The notes below the pieces were generated by a model. The model saw nothing but the letters and a program-made list of their open reading frames with translations. It ran no database searches and had not been told where the DNA came from. Shown here one piece after another: positions 53,247 through 61,249 of a DNA stretch of 64,000 nt (positions are counted from its first letter, which is position 1; the number at the start of each line of letters is the position of its first letter). A program made the position numbers and the translations under genes. Source of the stretch: JAICXG01 sp963801255 (lineage in GTDB: Bacteria; Verrucomicrobiota; Verrucomicrobiia; Chthoniobacterales; UBA10450); NCBI GenBank assembly GCA_963801255.1, contig CAWDEC010000016.1:14146-78145 (forward strand), read 5' to 3'.

Positions 53247-53510
53247 GTGCAGCCCGTTATGAAAGTCGAAGATCCTGCTGACGTCAGACTTCAGCGCGAG
53301 ATGCACGATCCTCTGCGGGCAAAGAACCCGGAATGGATTTTGGCAACGGGCGACTGCCCTGGCTGTAACTCCTATGACGTACGACTCGCGGAGTCACTGA
53401 TGCAATTAGCGGCAACGGGGTCTCTCGGACTGAAGCCAGGCAATACTTATCGATCTCAACGCGAATTCCAACATCGACCCCGCTTCAGCACGACGCGTGG
53501 CTTACAATGA
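53247..53510 (+). CDS. Possible small CPGC protein before NDH-2
   Basis: An 87-codon frame (GTG 53247, or ATG 53259) whose stop overlaps the NDH-2 start (ATGA at 53507-53510). It contains WILATGDCPGCNSYDVRLAESLMQLAA; the CPGC pair could bind metal or be redox active. No family recognised. The coupling and codon pattern favour a real gene, but the tail looks unconstrained. Confidence 0.4.
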   Translation: MQPVMKVEDPADVRLQREMHDPLRAKNPEWILATGDCPGCNSYDVRLAESLMQLAATGSLGLKPGNTYRSQREFQHRPRFSTTRGLQ

Positions 53511-54847
53511 AAAAGACGAAGATAGTTATCGCTGGTGGCGGATTTGCCGGTCTCTATGCGGCAAAGCATCTCGATAAGAGGCTGGCCCGGAAGCCGGACA
53601 TCGAAGTGACGCTGATCAGTCGCGATAATTTTATCCTTTTCACACCAATGCTGCATGAAGTCGCCGCGGGAGATCTCTCACCGACTGACATCGTCAATCC
53701 GCTCCGGCGCATTCTTCACCATGTTAACGTTGTTCAAGCTGATATTCAGGCAATAGACCTAACGACAAAAAAGATTCGGTGTCTGGCTGGCCTGCACGAT
53801 TTGGAACTTGAGTTCGAGTTCGATCATCTTCTTCTGACGATTGGTTCGGAAACGAACTTCTTTGACCTCGACAGTGTGCGGGATTGGGCGGTAACAATGA
53901 AAAGCCTTTCCGACGCCACGCTGCTACGCAACCGAATGGTGGCAATGTTAGAAGAAGCTTCCCTGCAGGAGGACGAGGCGACGCGCAGAGAGCTACTCAC
54001 GTTCGTTACCGCTGGCGGCGGTTTTGCCGGCGTTGAAACCACAGGCGCGGTTAATGATTTCGTGCGCGAAACGGTGAAGTTCTATCCCTCGTTGCGCGAA
54101 GAGATGATTCGAGTGGTGGTGGTGCATCCGGGGAAGTTTCTTTTGCCTGAGTTAGGCGAGGAGCTGGGGCATTACGCCGAACAAAAACTTTCTGAACGCA
54201 ATGTGGACATAATCAAAGGCGCACGTGTCGCGGGATACGATGGCTCGGTCGTTAAACTCAGTGATGGCACATCTATTCACGCTACGACTCTCATTTGGAC
54301 GGCTGGTGTTAAACCAAGCGCGGTCGTTGAATCGTTAGACTGTAAGAAAGAACGGGGACGCCTTCTTGTGAACGAATATCTTGCTGTCCCGGGAGTCAGC
54401 GGCTTATGGGCCGCCGGCGATTGCGCGGCTGTTCCGGATGGTTACGAAACGGGAAATTTTTTTCCGCCAACTGCGCAGCACGGTTTGCGAGAAGCCATCA
54501 GGGCGGCGAAGAACATCGAAGCCGCGATCCTGGATCGTCCGCTGACGCCATTCGTTTTTACCACGCTCGGACAGCTAGCCACCATCGGTCGTCGCACGGG
54601 TGTCGCAATGGTCTTTGGGTTCAAATTCTCCGGTTTTATCGCCTGGTGGATGTGGCGAACCATTTACCTGGCGAAGCTTCCCGGCCTGGGCAAGAAACTC
54701 CGGGTCATGATGGATTGGACGCTGGATCTCTTGTTTGGTCGAGAGATCGAACAGATGATCACTTTGCGCGACGTCAAGGCGCTTAGCGATCGCCTGGCTC
54801 GCATCCGCGCTCAAACAAGCATGGCTCAGAAGGACAAACCAGTTTAG
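53507..54847 (+). CDS. ndh: Type II NADH:quinone oxidoreductase (NDH-2)
   Basis: A 446-residue flavoprotein. FAD site IVIAGGGFAGLYAAKHL, NADH site FVTAGGGFAGVETTGAVND, the second FAD strand LWAAGDCAAVP and the quinone-site region PPTAQHGLREA are all present. A membrane-binding C-terminal part has hydrophobic patches (FSGFIAWWMWRTIYLAKLPGLGKKLRV). It passes electrons from NADH to quinone without pumping protons. It lies 26 bases before the PoxB-like gene, giving a two-gene quinone-reducing unit. Confidence 0.9.
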   Translation: MKKTKIVIAGGGFAGLYAAKHLDKRLARKPDIEVTLISRDNFILFTPMLHEVAAGDLSPTDIVNPLRRILHHVNVVQADIQAIDLTTKKIRCLAGLHDLELEFEFDHLLLTIGSETNFFDLDSVRDWAVTMKSLSDATLLRNRMVAMLEEASLQEDEATRRELLTFVTAGGGFAGVETTGAVNDFVRETVKFYPSLREEMIRVVVVHPGKFLLPELGEELGHYAEQKLSERNVDIIKGARVAGYDGSVVKLSDGTSIHATTLIWTAGVKPSAVVESLDCKKERGRLLVNEYLAVPGVSGLWAAGDCAAVPDGYETGNFFPPTAQHGLREAIRAAKNIEAAILDRPLTPFVFTTLGQLATIGRRTGVAMVFGFKFSGFIAWWMWRTIYLAKLPGLGKKLRVMMDWTLDLLFGREIEQMITLRDVKALSDRLARIRAQTSMAQKDKPV

Positions 54848-54873
54848 CAACCAATGTCAGGAGTAGATAATCC

Positions 54874-56601
54874 ATGGCTAAGAAACGAGTAGCAGATGTC
54901 CTGGTGGACACGCTTGTCGCCGCGGGCGTCAAACGTGTTTACGGATTGGTTGGAGATTCGCTCAACGGCATCACCGACTCGATCCGGCCACGGAAAGAAT
55001 TGCGATGGATTCCCGTTAGGCACGAGGAAACGGCGGCGTTCGCGGCCGGCGCGGAAGCGCATCTCACCGGACAACTCACCGTGTGTGCCGGAAGTTGTGG
55101 GCCAGGCAACCTGCATTTGATCAACGGCCTCTACGACTGTCATCGCAGTCGCGTGCCCGTGCTCGCAATCGCAGCGCAGATTCCGAGCGCGGAGATTGGG
55201 AGCGGTTATTTCCAGGAAACGCATCCGGAACATTTGTTTGCACAATGCAGTCATTATTGTGAGCTGGTTTCGCAACCGGAACAGATGCCGCGCGTTCTGG
55301 AGATCGCGATGCGAACGGCCATCACCCGCCGCGGCGTTTCGGTTGTCGCGATTCCCGGTGACATCGCCTTGCGCCACGCTGTCGAAGAAGAACCACGTCC
55401 GCACTTTCCGCCGCCAAAACCCACCGTTTGTCCGGCAGACAATGAGATCGAGCAGCTCGCGAAAGTGTTAAATGGTTCGAATAAGGTGACGATTCTCGGC
55501 GGTGCGGGTTGCGCGGGCGCGCATGACGAATTAATGGCCGTCGCCGGTAAACTGAACGCGCCAATCGTTCACGCGCTCCGCGGCAAGGAATTCATCGAAT
55601 ACGACAATCCGTTCGACGTCGGCATGACCGGCCTACTCGGGTTTTCGTCGGGTTATTTCGCGATGATGGATTGCGACATCTTGCTTATGGTCGGCACCGA
55701 TTTTCCCTATCGCGATTTCTTTCCCAAGCAGGCGACGATTGTTCAGATCGACATTCGCGGCGAGCAATTAGGCCGGCGCACTAAAGTAGATTACGGCCTG
55801 GTCGGCGATACCAAGGTAACGTTGCAACGCCTGCTGCCGTCCCTGAAGCAAAACGCCGACGACAAACACCTGCGCCGAAGTCTCGATCATTATCGCAAAG
55901 CGCGAAAAGCACTGGATGATTTGGCGACGGAAGGAAAGGAGCCTCGCGGCAGTCATCCACAATTCGTCGCGAGCGTGATCAACGACCTTGCTCGCGAGGA
56001 CGCAATTTTCAGTTGCGATGTCGGGACGCCGACGATCTGGGCGTCGCGTTATTTGACCATGAACGGCAAACGCCGGCTGCTCGGTTCCTTCATCCACGGA
56101 TCGATGGCGAGCGCGATGCCGCAAGCAATCGGGGCACAGCTCGCCGCACCAGATCGACAAGTGGTGGCCCTGTCGGGCGACGGCGGCATCTCGATGTTGT
56201 TAGGGGATTTGTTGACCCTGCATCAATTGAATCTGCCGGTGAAAATCGTTGTCTTTCGAAACGATTCACTGTCATTCGTTGAACTCGAAATGAAGGCCAA
56301 CGGCTTTCTCGATTTCGGCGTTGAACTAAAGAATCCGGACTTTGCCGCGCTGGCCGAATCCGCTGGCATCCTGGGATTGAAAGCCGAGACCGCGCAAGAT
56401 GTGGGGCCAATGTTGCGCAAGGCTTTCAACCACGACGGGCCCGCGCTGGTCGAAGCGTTCGTACATCGCCAGGAACTCTCGATGCCTCCGACAATCACCG
56501 CCGCGCAAGCGTCCGGCTTTGGTCTATTCATGCTCAAAGCTGTCCTGAGCGGACGCGGAGATGAAATTGTCGATCTGGCAAAAGTGAATCTTTTTCGGTA
56601 G
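54874..56601 (+). CDS. poxB: Thiamine-diphosphate pyruvate:quinone oxidoreductase-like (PoxB-type)
   Basis: A 575-residue ThDP enzyme close in length to E. coli PoxB (572). The catalytic Glu sits in RHEETAAFAAGAEAHLTG, substrate loop in CAGSCGPGNLHLINGLYD, the FAD/central domain in GLVGDTKVTLQRLL, and the ThDP/Mg motif in ALSGDGGISMLLGDLLTLHQLNLPVKIVVFRNDSL. The C-terminal tail could serve for membrane binding as in PoxB. The likely reaction is oxidative decarboxylation of pyruvate to acetate and CO2 with electrons to quinone. Confidence 0.88.
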   Translation: MAKKRVADVLVDTLVAAGVKRVYGLVGDSLNGITDSIRPRKELRWIPVRHEETAAFAAGAEAHLTGQLTVCAGSCGPGNLHLINGLYDCHRSRVPVLAIAAQIPSAEIGSGYFQETHPEHLFAQCSHYCELVSQPEQMPRVLEIAMRTAITRRGVSVVAIPGDIALRHAVEEEPRPHFPPPKPTVCPADNEIEQLAKVLNGSNKVTILGGAGCAGAHDELMAVAGKLNAPIVHALRGKEFIEYDNPFDVGMTGLLGFSSGYFAMMDCDILLMVGTDFPYRDFFPKQATIVQIDIRGEQLGRRTKVDYGLVGDTKVTLQRLLPSLKQNADDKHLRRSLDHYRKARKALDDLATEGKEPRGSHPQFVASVINDLAREDAIFSCDVGTPTIWASRYLTMNGKRRLLGSFIHGSMASAMPQAIGAQLAAPDRQVVALSGDGGISMLLGDLLTLHQLNLPVKIVVFRNDSLSFVELEMKANGFLDFGVELKNPDFAALAESAGILGLKAETAQDVGPMLRKAFNHDGPALVEAFVHRQELSMPPTITAAQASGFGLFMLKAVLSGRGDEIVDLAKVNLFR

Positions 56602-56797
56602 GCGAGAGGGGCTACAAGCCTCGAAGTTAACTGAACTGATCGACGAGCGCGCCCATCGACCGATACCTGCCTGAGATCTTGGATGAGTCGATCGTAAATG
56701 ATGAATACGTGGGTTGCATGATCTCGGGACACGGACGGCGGTGGCAACTTGAATTGAACTTTGCTCACCCGTTCCGTTCGGGTTACTGACCTTGACC
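56602..56797. other. Intergenic region without recognised content
   Basis: About 196 bases between the PoxB-like and Old Yellow Enzyme genes. A short open stretch (RYLPEILDESIVNDEYVGC…) is present on the plus strand but matches no family I recognise. No clear terminator hairpin. Confidence 0.4.
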
Positions 56798-57946
56798 ATG
56801 CCCAGCCTGTTTGATCCGCTCGCGATTCGAGAAGTAAAATTTGCCAATCGGGTTTTCGTCTCGCCGATGTGCCAATACTCGAGCCACGACGGATACGCTA
56901 ACGATTGGCATTTCGTTCATCTCGGCAGTCGCGCCGTCGGTGGCGCCGGACTAATACTTACCGAGGCCACGGCCATTCTTCCCGAGGGGCGCATCAGTCC
57001 TCAAGACCTCGGCATCTGGGAAGACGGGCACATCGAGGCGCTGGCTCGAATCGTCAGTTTCATTCATAAACAAGGGAGCATCGCCGGAATGCAACTGGCC
57101 CACGCAGGACGCAAGGCCAGCACGCGCCGGCCGTGGGAAGGTCAGGGTTTAATTCCCGAGCACGAAGGAGGTTGGAAACAGGTCGTAGCTCCAAGTGCAT
57201 TAGCTTTCGCCGACACCTATCCAATGCCTCAGGCCCTAACGAGTGAAGGCATTGAAGAAACTATTGCTGCTTTTGCCGCGGCCGCCCGCCGCGCCTGCCA
57301 GGCAGGCTTTCGCGTTATTGAGATCCATGCTGCGCACGGCTACCTGATTCACGAGTTTCTGTCACCTCTTAGTAATAAGCGCGAGGACGATTACGGCGGT
57401 TCATTCGAGAATCGAACCCGGCTCTGCCGTGAGATTGTTGCGGCAGTTCGATCCGCATGGCCGAAAGAATTACCGTTATTCATGCGCATCTCCGCGACGG
57501 ATTGGATCGACGGCGGTTGGACCATTGATGAGTCTGTCAAACTCACGGCGCAGCTAAAGCCAATGGGAGTTGATCTCATCGATTGCTCTTCAGGTGGTAA
57601 CGTTCCCCACGCAACAATACCTGTAGGTCCCGGATACCAGGTGGCCTTTGCCGAGCGGATTCGCCGCGAAGCTGAAATCATGACCGGCGCCGTCGGAATG
57701 ATTACCAATCCCGTGCAAGCAGAGCACATCATTCGGACCGAACAGGCGGATGCAGTAATTATGGCCCGCGAGTTTTTGCGTGATCCATACTGGCCGCTAC
57801 AAGCGGCTCGTGAACTACGGCAGCCAGTTGCATGGCCTGTGCAATATCTTCGGGCAGCCCCGAACGGCGCGCAGCCTCGGGTCCCAGTAGATCTGAAGAG
57901 CTTCGAATCGTGCTTTGAAGAACAGCACGGCGTTCCGCAACGCTGA
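56798..57946 (+). CDS. Old Yellow Enzyme family NADH:flavin oxidoreductase (YqjM-like)
   Basis: A 382-residue FMN protein of the YqjM class: FANRVFVSPMCQYSSHDG (with the regulatory Cys of this class), GMQLAHAGRKAS, the substrate His pair in IEIHAAHGYLIHEFLSPLSN, NKREDDYGGSFENR, and ADAVIMAREFLRDPYWP for FMN phosphate. It reduces activated alkenes with NADPH. Start set at MPSLFDPLAI. Confidence 0.93.
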   Translation: MPSLFDPLAIREVKFANRVFVSPMCQYSSHDGYANDWHFVHLGSRAVGGAGLILTEATAILPEGRISPQDLGIWEDGHIEALARIVSFIHKQGSIAGMQLAHAGRKASTRRPWEGQGLIPEHEGGWKQVVAPSALAFADTYPMPQALTSEGIEETIAAFAAAARRACQAGFRVIEIHAAHGYLIHEFLSPLSNKREDDYGGSFENRTRLCREIVAAVRSAWPKELPLFMRISATDWIDGGWTIDESVKLTAQLKPMGVDLIDCSSGGNVPHATIPVGPGYQVAFAERIRREAEIMTGAVGMITNPVQAEHIIRTEQADAVIMAREFLRDPYWPLQAARELRQPVAWPVQYLRAAPNGAQPRVPVDLKSFESCFEEQHGVPQR

Positions 57947-57972
57947 AGCTCCGCGTTGCCACCCGTTAGTCT

Positions 57973-57990
57973 GCGACAGAACTATGTCGC
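57973..57990. terminator. Small hairpin after the Old Yellow Enzyme gene
   Basis: GCGACA (57973-57978) and TGTCGC (57985-57990) with a six-base loop, 27 bases after the stop. No U-tract, so terminator function is uncertain. Confidence 0.3.
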
Positions 57991-58087
57991 TTGAGTTGTA
58001 CGCGTTTCACATCGTGGCGCGCAATGCATCCGTTCACTTACGAGTGTCGGCCGCACACTTTCATTTTTTCCTATGAAAATGTTAGCC

Positions 58088-58129
58088 CGCGCCCGTGAGG
58101 ATTCGAACCTCAAACCTTCTGATCCGTAG
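58088..58129 (-). other. Left attachment site: 3' fragment of tRNA-Arg(ACG)
   Basis: On the minus strand the sequence runs: anticodon loop CTACGGA (58129-58123), anticodon-stem 3' side TCAGA, variable loop AGGTT, T-arm TGAGG-TTCGAAT-CCTCA, acceptor 3' strand CGGGCGC, discriminator G (58088). The 5' half of the tRNA is absent; at 58130 the stem partner should be TCTGA but reads CAAAA. This is the trace left when an integrase recombines in the 3' half of a tRNA gene: the intact tRNA should be at the other end of the element, beyond the window. Confidence 0.85.
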
Positions 58130-58172
58130 TTTTGCTATTGACATGTCTTCCCGTGTTCCATAATGTGCCGTT

Positions 58173-59588
58173 ATGCAGGCGCAAAAAGGGGGAAAGTGGA
58201 TATCTACAAACGACTTATCTCTTATAAGTGATGAGCACACTACAGAACGTATCGGCTCAAACTTGAACAAAAAAAGTGGCACACAGGTGGCAAACACATC
58301 GCCGAGGGCGGTTGGCAAGAATGATTCGCGTTATTGGCGTGCGCGTATCTACCGGCCGATTAACGCCCGCGGGCAGGTTTCTCCGCATTACAGCATGCGA
58401 TTGCAGGCGCACGGGCAACGTACGGGATTTTCACTCGGAACTGGGAACGCGGACGCGGCAGCGCGGCGAGCGGCGAATATCTACAGTGATTTCCTTTCGC
58501 TTGGCATCGCAGGCGCGCTTGCCAAGTATCGCCCACAGAAAGCCGCAGACCGTATCGAGAAGGTAGGCGAGTGGATTGAAGCGGCCCGTTCCGTTGCGAC
58601 GGTAAATCCTGCAACCTTCGCGCTCTACGCTGCTGCGCTGCGGAAAATCGTAGGCGATATCATCCGAGTGAAGCGCAATCGTAAACGGTTTGGCCCAAAG
58701 GGTGGCGGCGCGCAAGGATATCGCCAAGTGATTGACGCTACACCACTGGCCCTCCTTTCCCCAGCCGCAATTCAAAAGTGGCGCTTAGAATACGTGAAGC
58801 GGGCGAAGACGCCCGCGGAAGAACATTCGCGAAAGACTTCGTGTAATTCTACTTTGCGACAGGCGCGCAGCTTGTTCGGCAAGAAGATCGCTCGCTTTGT
58901 TCAATCGCCGGAACCAATCCCATTCCAAGACGTAGAGTTCTTTCCAAGACAAAGCGCCAAGTACTTCTCGCGAATTGACGCTAAGGCGCTCTTAATACAG
59001 GCTCGAGATGAACTCGCCGAAAAGGATTCCCCAGCGTTTCTCGTGGTACTGCTGGCTCTCGCCAGTGGGCTGCGTAAGGGCGAGATCGATACGTTGTGCT
59101 GGCATCAGATCGATTTTGAACGTGGCCTTATCCGAGTGGAACACACCGATAAGACCAGCTTGAAAAGCGCCGATTCGCGGGGCGAAGTGCCTATTGATAC
59201 GAGCGTGATTGAACTGCTCAGGGGCTTTCGCGCACGCGCCAAAGGGGCGTTTGTAATCGAGAGCAGCGATGGCTTGTCCGGGCCACGAACATGGGGTCGC
59301 AGTTACCGCGCGCAGAGTGTTTTTGACCGGGTGACAACTTGGTTGCGCAAGCATGGCGTGGCGGCAAAGAAACCGCTCCACGAACTGCGCAAAGAGCTCG
59401 GCGCGCTGATCACTGCTGAGCACGGCATCTACGCGGCCTCGCGTGTCTTGCGCCATGCCGATTTAGCCACTACTGCCGCGCATTACACCGATCTAAAAAC
59501 GCGGCCAACAATTCCGGTTGGCGACTGGTTGACGCCCGAGAACGTCATTCGGATGAAGCAAGGCCGCAGGAGAAAAGCAAGCGCGTGA
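58173..59588 (+). CDS. int: Tyrosine recombinase / integrase
   Basis: A 471-residue site-specific recombinase. Catalytic residues are in the expected order: R301 (SGLRKGEID), K331 (TDKTSLKSADS), H403 and R406 (LHELRKELG), H428 (LRHADLATT) and Y438 (AHYTDLK). The N-terminal half holds the arm- and core-binding regions. It lies 43 bases from the tRNA fragment and should catalyse integration and excision there. The end overlaps the next gene (GTGA). Confidence 0.93.
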   Translation: MQAQKGGKWISTNDLSLISDEHTTERIGSNLNKKSGTQVANTSPRAVGKNDSRYWRARIYRPINARGQVSPHYSMRLQAHGQRTGFSLGTGNADAAARRAANIYSDFLSLGIAGALAKYRPQKAADRIEKVGEWIEAARSVATVNPATFALYAAALRKIVGDIIRVKRNRKRFGPKGGGAQGYRQVIDATPLALLSPAAIQKWRLEYVKRAKTPAEEHSRKTSCNSTLRQARSLFGKKIARFVQSPEPIPFQDVEFFPRQSAKYFSRIDAKALLIQARDELAEKDSPAFLVVLLALASGLRKGEIDTLCWHQIDFERGLIRVEHTDKTSLKSADSRGEVPIDTSVIELLRGFRARAKGAFVIESSDGLSGPRTWGRSYRAQSVFDRVTTWLRKHGVAAKKPLHELRKELGALITAEHGIYAASRVLRHADLATTAAHYTDLKTRPTIPVGDWLTPENVIRMKQGRRRKASA

Positions 59589-60550
59589 AATACGCGAAAG
59601 TCCACTCGTTGCGAACACAGCAAGCTGTTGCCCGGTTTGGCAAATGTGCGGGGCACCCCGTTTGTCTAGCAGCGTTAGATTTTTGGCGGGAGGATGCGGA
59701 GGTGCTGGCGCACACAAAGGCGGTTGCGTCATTAGAGGAAGATGTAAACAGCGTCAAAGAGAACAAGGAGCAGGCGCAAACGTTAATCGAACAATTTTGC
59801 AGCGAACGAAAAGAGAAGGAGGCAATCGCGGCTTCTGTAAACTTGCGTGCGATCGATGCACTCTTACCAAAAATGCAGCGGTGTTACGAGGCGGCAATTA
59901 AGCTTCGCTCCATATACCAAGAAACGCGCAGGATAGCTCTTGCGCGTTTCGAGATCGAATGTGACGCCGTCAAACGCGCGGGGGACGTAAGGGCGCGCCG
60001 GGCGCTACAACGAGTGCGAAAGCGATGGATCGCCAATGAAACATCATGGGAGGATAGTGATCGCCGCACGCTCGAAATACTGAAAATGCTTCGCGATAAA
60101 ACGACTAAAGCGGCGTGGGCAAAGGACGGCCCAGAGGCTGGGTACTGGGAAGCAGCCAGCGGCGGCGAACGGGCGTTATCGGATAAGACTTGGCAAAAGC
60201 GTTTAACAGCTAGAGAGATTCAGTCGGGTCTAGTAGATGCACCAGGGGATAGGGACGCGAAAGATGTTAGACGCCTTGCGAAGAAGCTAGGGATTCTCTT
60301 GGCAGAAGATCAACGCGGTCGCAAGCGAAAGCCCTGCCTGCCCCAACAGCGTGTTCGCATTTGTCCTGAATGCTTAATACGCGAGGTAAAACCCCGAAAA
60401 CGCCTGTGTAGTTTTTGCGGCTTTCGGGCCCGTGTTTTGTGGCCTTCATATATGAAGGACAAGTCTATGGAAACGGACATTATCAAAGTTGCAGACGCTA
60501 ATCAGATTCCCTCCGGTAAGACATCCCGACGCGGTGGCGAGGCGGAATAA
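59585..60550 (+). CDS. Coiled-coil protein with C-terminal zinc ribbon, element gene of unknown function
   Basis: A 321-residue protein with GTG start overlapping the integrase stop. Residues 50-150 are strongly helical and charged, probably coiled coil (LEEDVNSVKENKEQAQTLIEQFCSERKEKEAIAA). Near the C-terminus CPECLIREVKPRKRLCSFCGFR is a four-Cys zinc ribbon. Translational coupling suggests it works with the integrase, perhaps as an accessory DNA-binding factor. No family recognised. Confidence 0.65.
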   Translation: MKYAKVHSLRTQQAVARFGKCAGHPVCLAALDFWREDAEVLAHTKAVASLEEDVNSVKENKEQAQTLIEQFCSERKEKEAIAASVNLRAIDALLPKMQRCYEAAIKLRSIYQETRRIALARFEIECDAVKRAGDVRARRALQRVRKRWIANETSWEDSDRRTLEILKMLRDKTTKAAWAKDGPEAGYWEAASGGERALSDKTWQKRLTAREIQSGLVDAPGDRDAKDVRRLAKKLGILLAEDQRGRKRKPCLPQQRVRICPECLIREVKPRKRLCSFCGFRARVLWPSYMKDKSMETDIIKVADANQIPSGKTSRRGGEAE

Positions 60551-60589
60551 TCGCCAGTTTTGTCGAGGAGTATCCCGTATGGTGTAAAT

Positions 60590-60690
60590 CCAGCCTAAAG
60601 GGCTGGGAAAACCATACTTCTAACACGAACCAAAAGTTGCCCCAATTAGTTGGGGTCTTGTTGCCAAGGGTATGGCCATTAACCATACCC
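60590..60690 (+). promoter_or_regulatory. Three consecutive hairpins before and over the excisionase start
   Basis: Hairpin 1: CCAGCC/GGCTGG (60590-60606, 5-base loop). Hairpin 2: CCCCAA-TTAG-TTGGGG (60640-60655). Hairpin 3: GGGTATGG (60668-60675) with CCATACCC (60683-60690), 7-base loop; its left arm includes the ATG at 60672 and the last bases of the AAGGG ribosome site. The stack could fold in the leader RNA and hide the start codon. Confidence 0.5.
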
Positions 60691-60880
60691 CCGACGGGGC
60701 GTCTCGATTGCTCACCCGCAAAGAGCTTTCGAGCCGCTGGCACTATCGACTGAAACATTAAAGAGGCGGGAGCGTTGCGGGCTCCTGCCATGCCTAAAAC
60801 TCGGCAGGGGCGTCCGGTACCACCTCGCCGACGTTGAGCGGCTGGAAGCGGATGCCGAGGTCAACTCACGCGCGGCCTAA
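60672..60880 (+). pseudogene. AlpA/excisionase-like HTH gene with one-base shift
   Basis: From ATG 60672 the frame reads MAINHTPDGASRLLTRKELSSRWHY and then hits a stop. From the same point the next frame reads STETLKRRERCGLLPCLKLGRGVRYHLADVERLEADAEV to TAA at 60880. Joined by one base near 60747, the product is a 69-residue winged HTH of the excisionase/AlpA type (…RWxxSxxTLKRxxxxGxLPxxKLGRxVRYxxxDVE…). Such proteins direct excision or activate integrase. Either broken by mutation or a missing base in the sequence. Confidence 0.7.
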
Positions 60881-60900
60881 CCACAGGAAAGGAACGAAAA

Positions 60901-61086
60901 ATGTCATATGCTTTTCGTGTCCCCTCTGTGGGGCAAGATAGCGCGCAAGCGTGCGCGCATTCATTAACCGTAACTGAACGGCTGTCGGAGGGGAGCCGCC
61001 ATCATGCCAAGCTCAAATGCGCCCACTGTGGCGCATTTCTGCGATTCCTGCCTAAACCGGCGAACGCCGAGCGTCTGGCGGTTTAA
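60901..61086 (+). CDS. Small zinc-motif protein of the element
   Basis: A 61-residue protein with a good ribosome site (AGGAAAGG) before ATG 60901. The C-terminal half HAKLKCAHCGAFLRFLPKP resembles small phage-island proteins with a CxxC pair. Function unknown. Confidence 0.55.
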   Translation: MSYAFRVPSVGQDSAQACAHSLTVTERLSEGSRHHAKLKCAHCGAFLRFLPKPANAERLAV

Positions 61087-61249
61087 CGCCTTCAAACTGG
61101 CGAAGCTGCAAATGTGCGATGGGCTAACTGTTTGGGAGCGATCCTTTGTCGAGAGTCTCACAAGACAGGGCGCGAAATTCAGCCCCCGGCAACAGGAAGT
61201 GTTCGACAAACTGTGCGCGGCCCACCTGAAAGGCGGTGTCACCAAATGA
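61004..61249 (+). CDS. Small element protein upstream of the primase
   Basis: An 81-codon frame; the part after about 61110 (MCDGLTVWERSFVESLTRQGAKFSPRQQEVFDKLCAAHLKGG) looks like the short helical proteins found next to primase genes in phages and islands. The first part overlaps the preceding gene, so the real start may be ATG 61110. Its stop overlaps the primase start (ATGA at 61246). Confidence 0.5.
   Translation: MPSSNAPTVAHFCDSCLNRRTPSVWRFNAFKLAKLQMCDGLTVWERSFVESLTRQGAKFSPRQQEVFDKLCAAHLKGGVTK

Larger units (their letters stand above)
123..57242. repeat. Dispersed motif TCGTTAGGC (core TCGTTAGG)
   Basis: Copies of the core, either strand, start at about 123, 739, 938, 1370, 1738, 2083, 2949, 3190, 4089, 4619, 5569, 6954, 11609, 13541, 13745, 13829, 15981, 16180, 16387, 17332, 18014, 18470, 18596, 18725, 19880, 20279, 20696, 21301, 22389, 24077, 25211, 40893, 43122, 46062, 46139, 48603, 52183, 52621, 53758 and 57235. 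Most are followed by C. They occur in both orientations inside the same gene, in different codon frames (SLG, VR, PNE/PND) and in intergenic gaps, so the constraint is on DNA, not protein. Near variants (GTTAGGC with CC or TT before) are also frequent. Confidence 0.85.

Noticed and set aside
123..57242. Reading the TCGTTAGGC copies as parts of transcription terminators or as promoter boxes
   Set aside because: They lie mostly inside genes, in both orientations and rarely in inverted pairs, and show no fixed distance to starts or ends.
58086..58180. Calling a complete tRNA-Arg gene at the element border
   Set aside because: Only the 3' part from the anticodon loop is present; the 5' half, D-arm and stem partner are missing.
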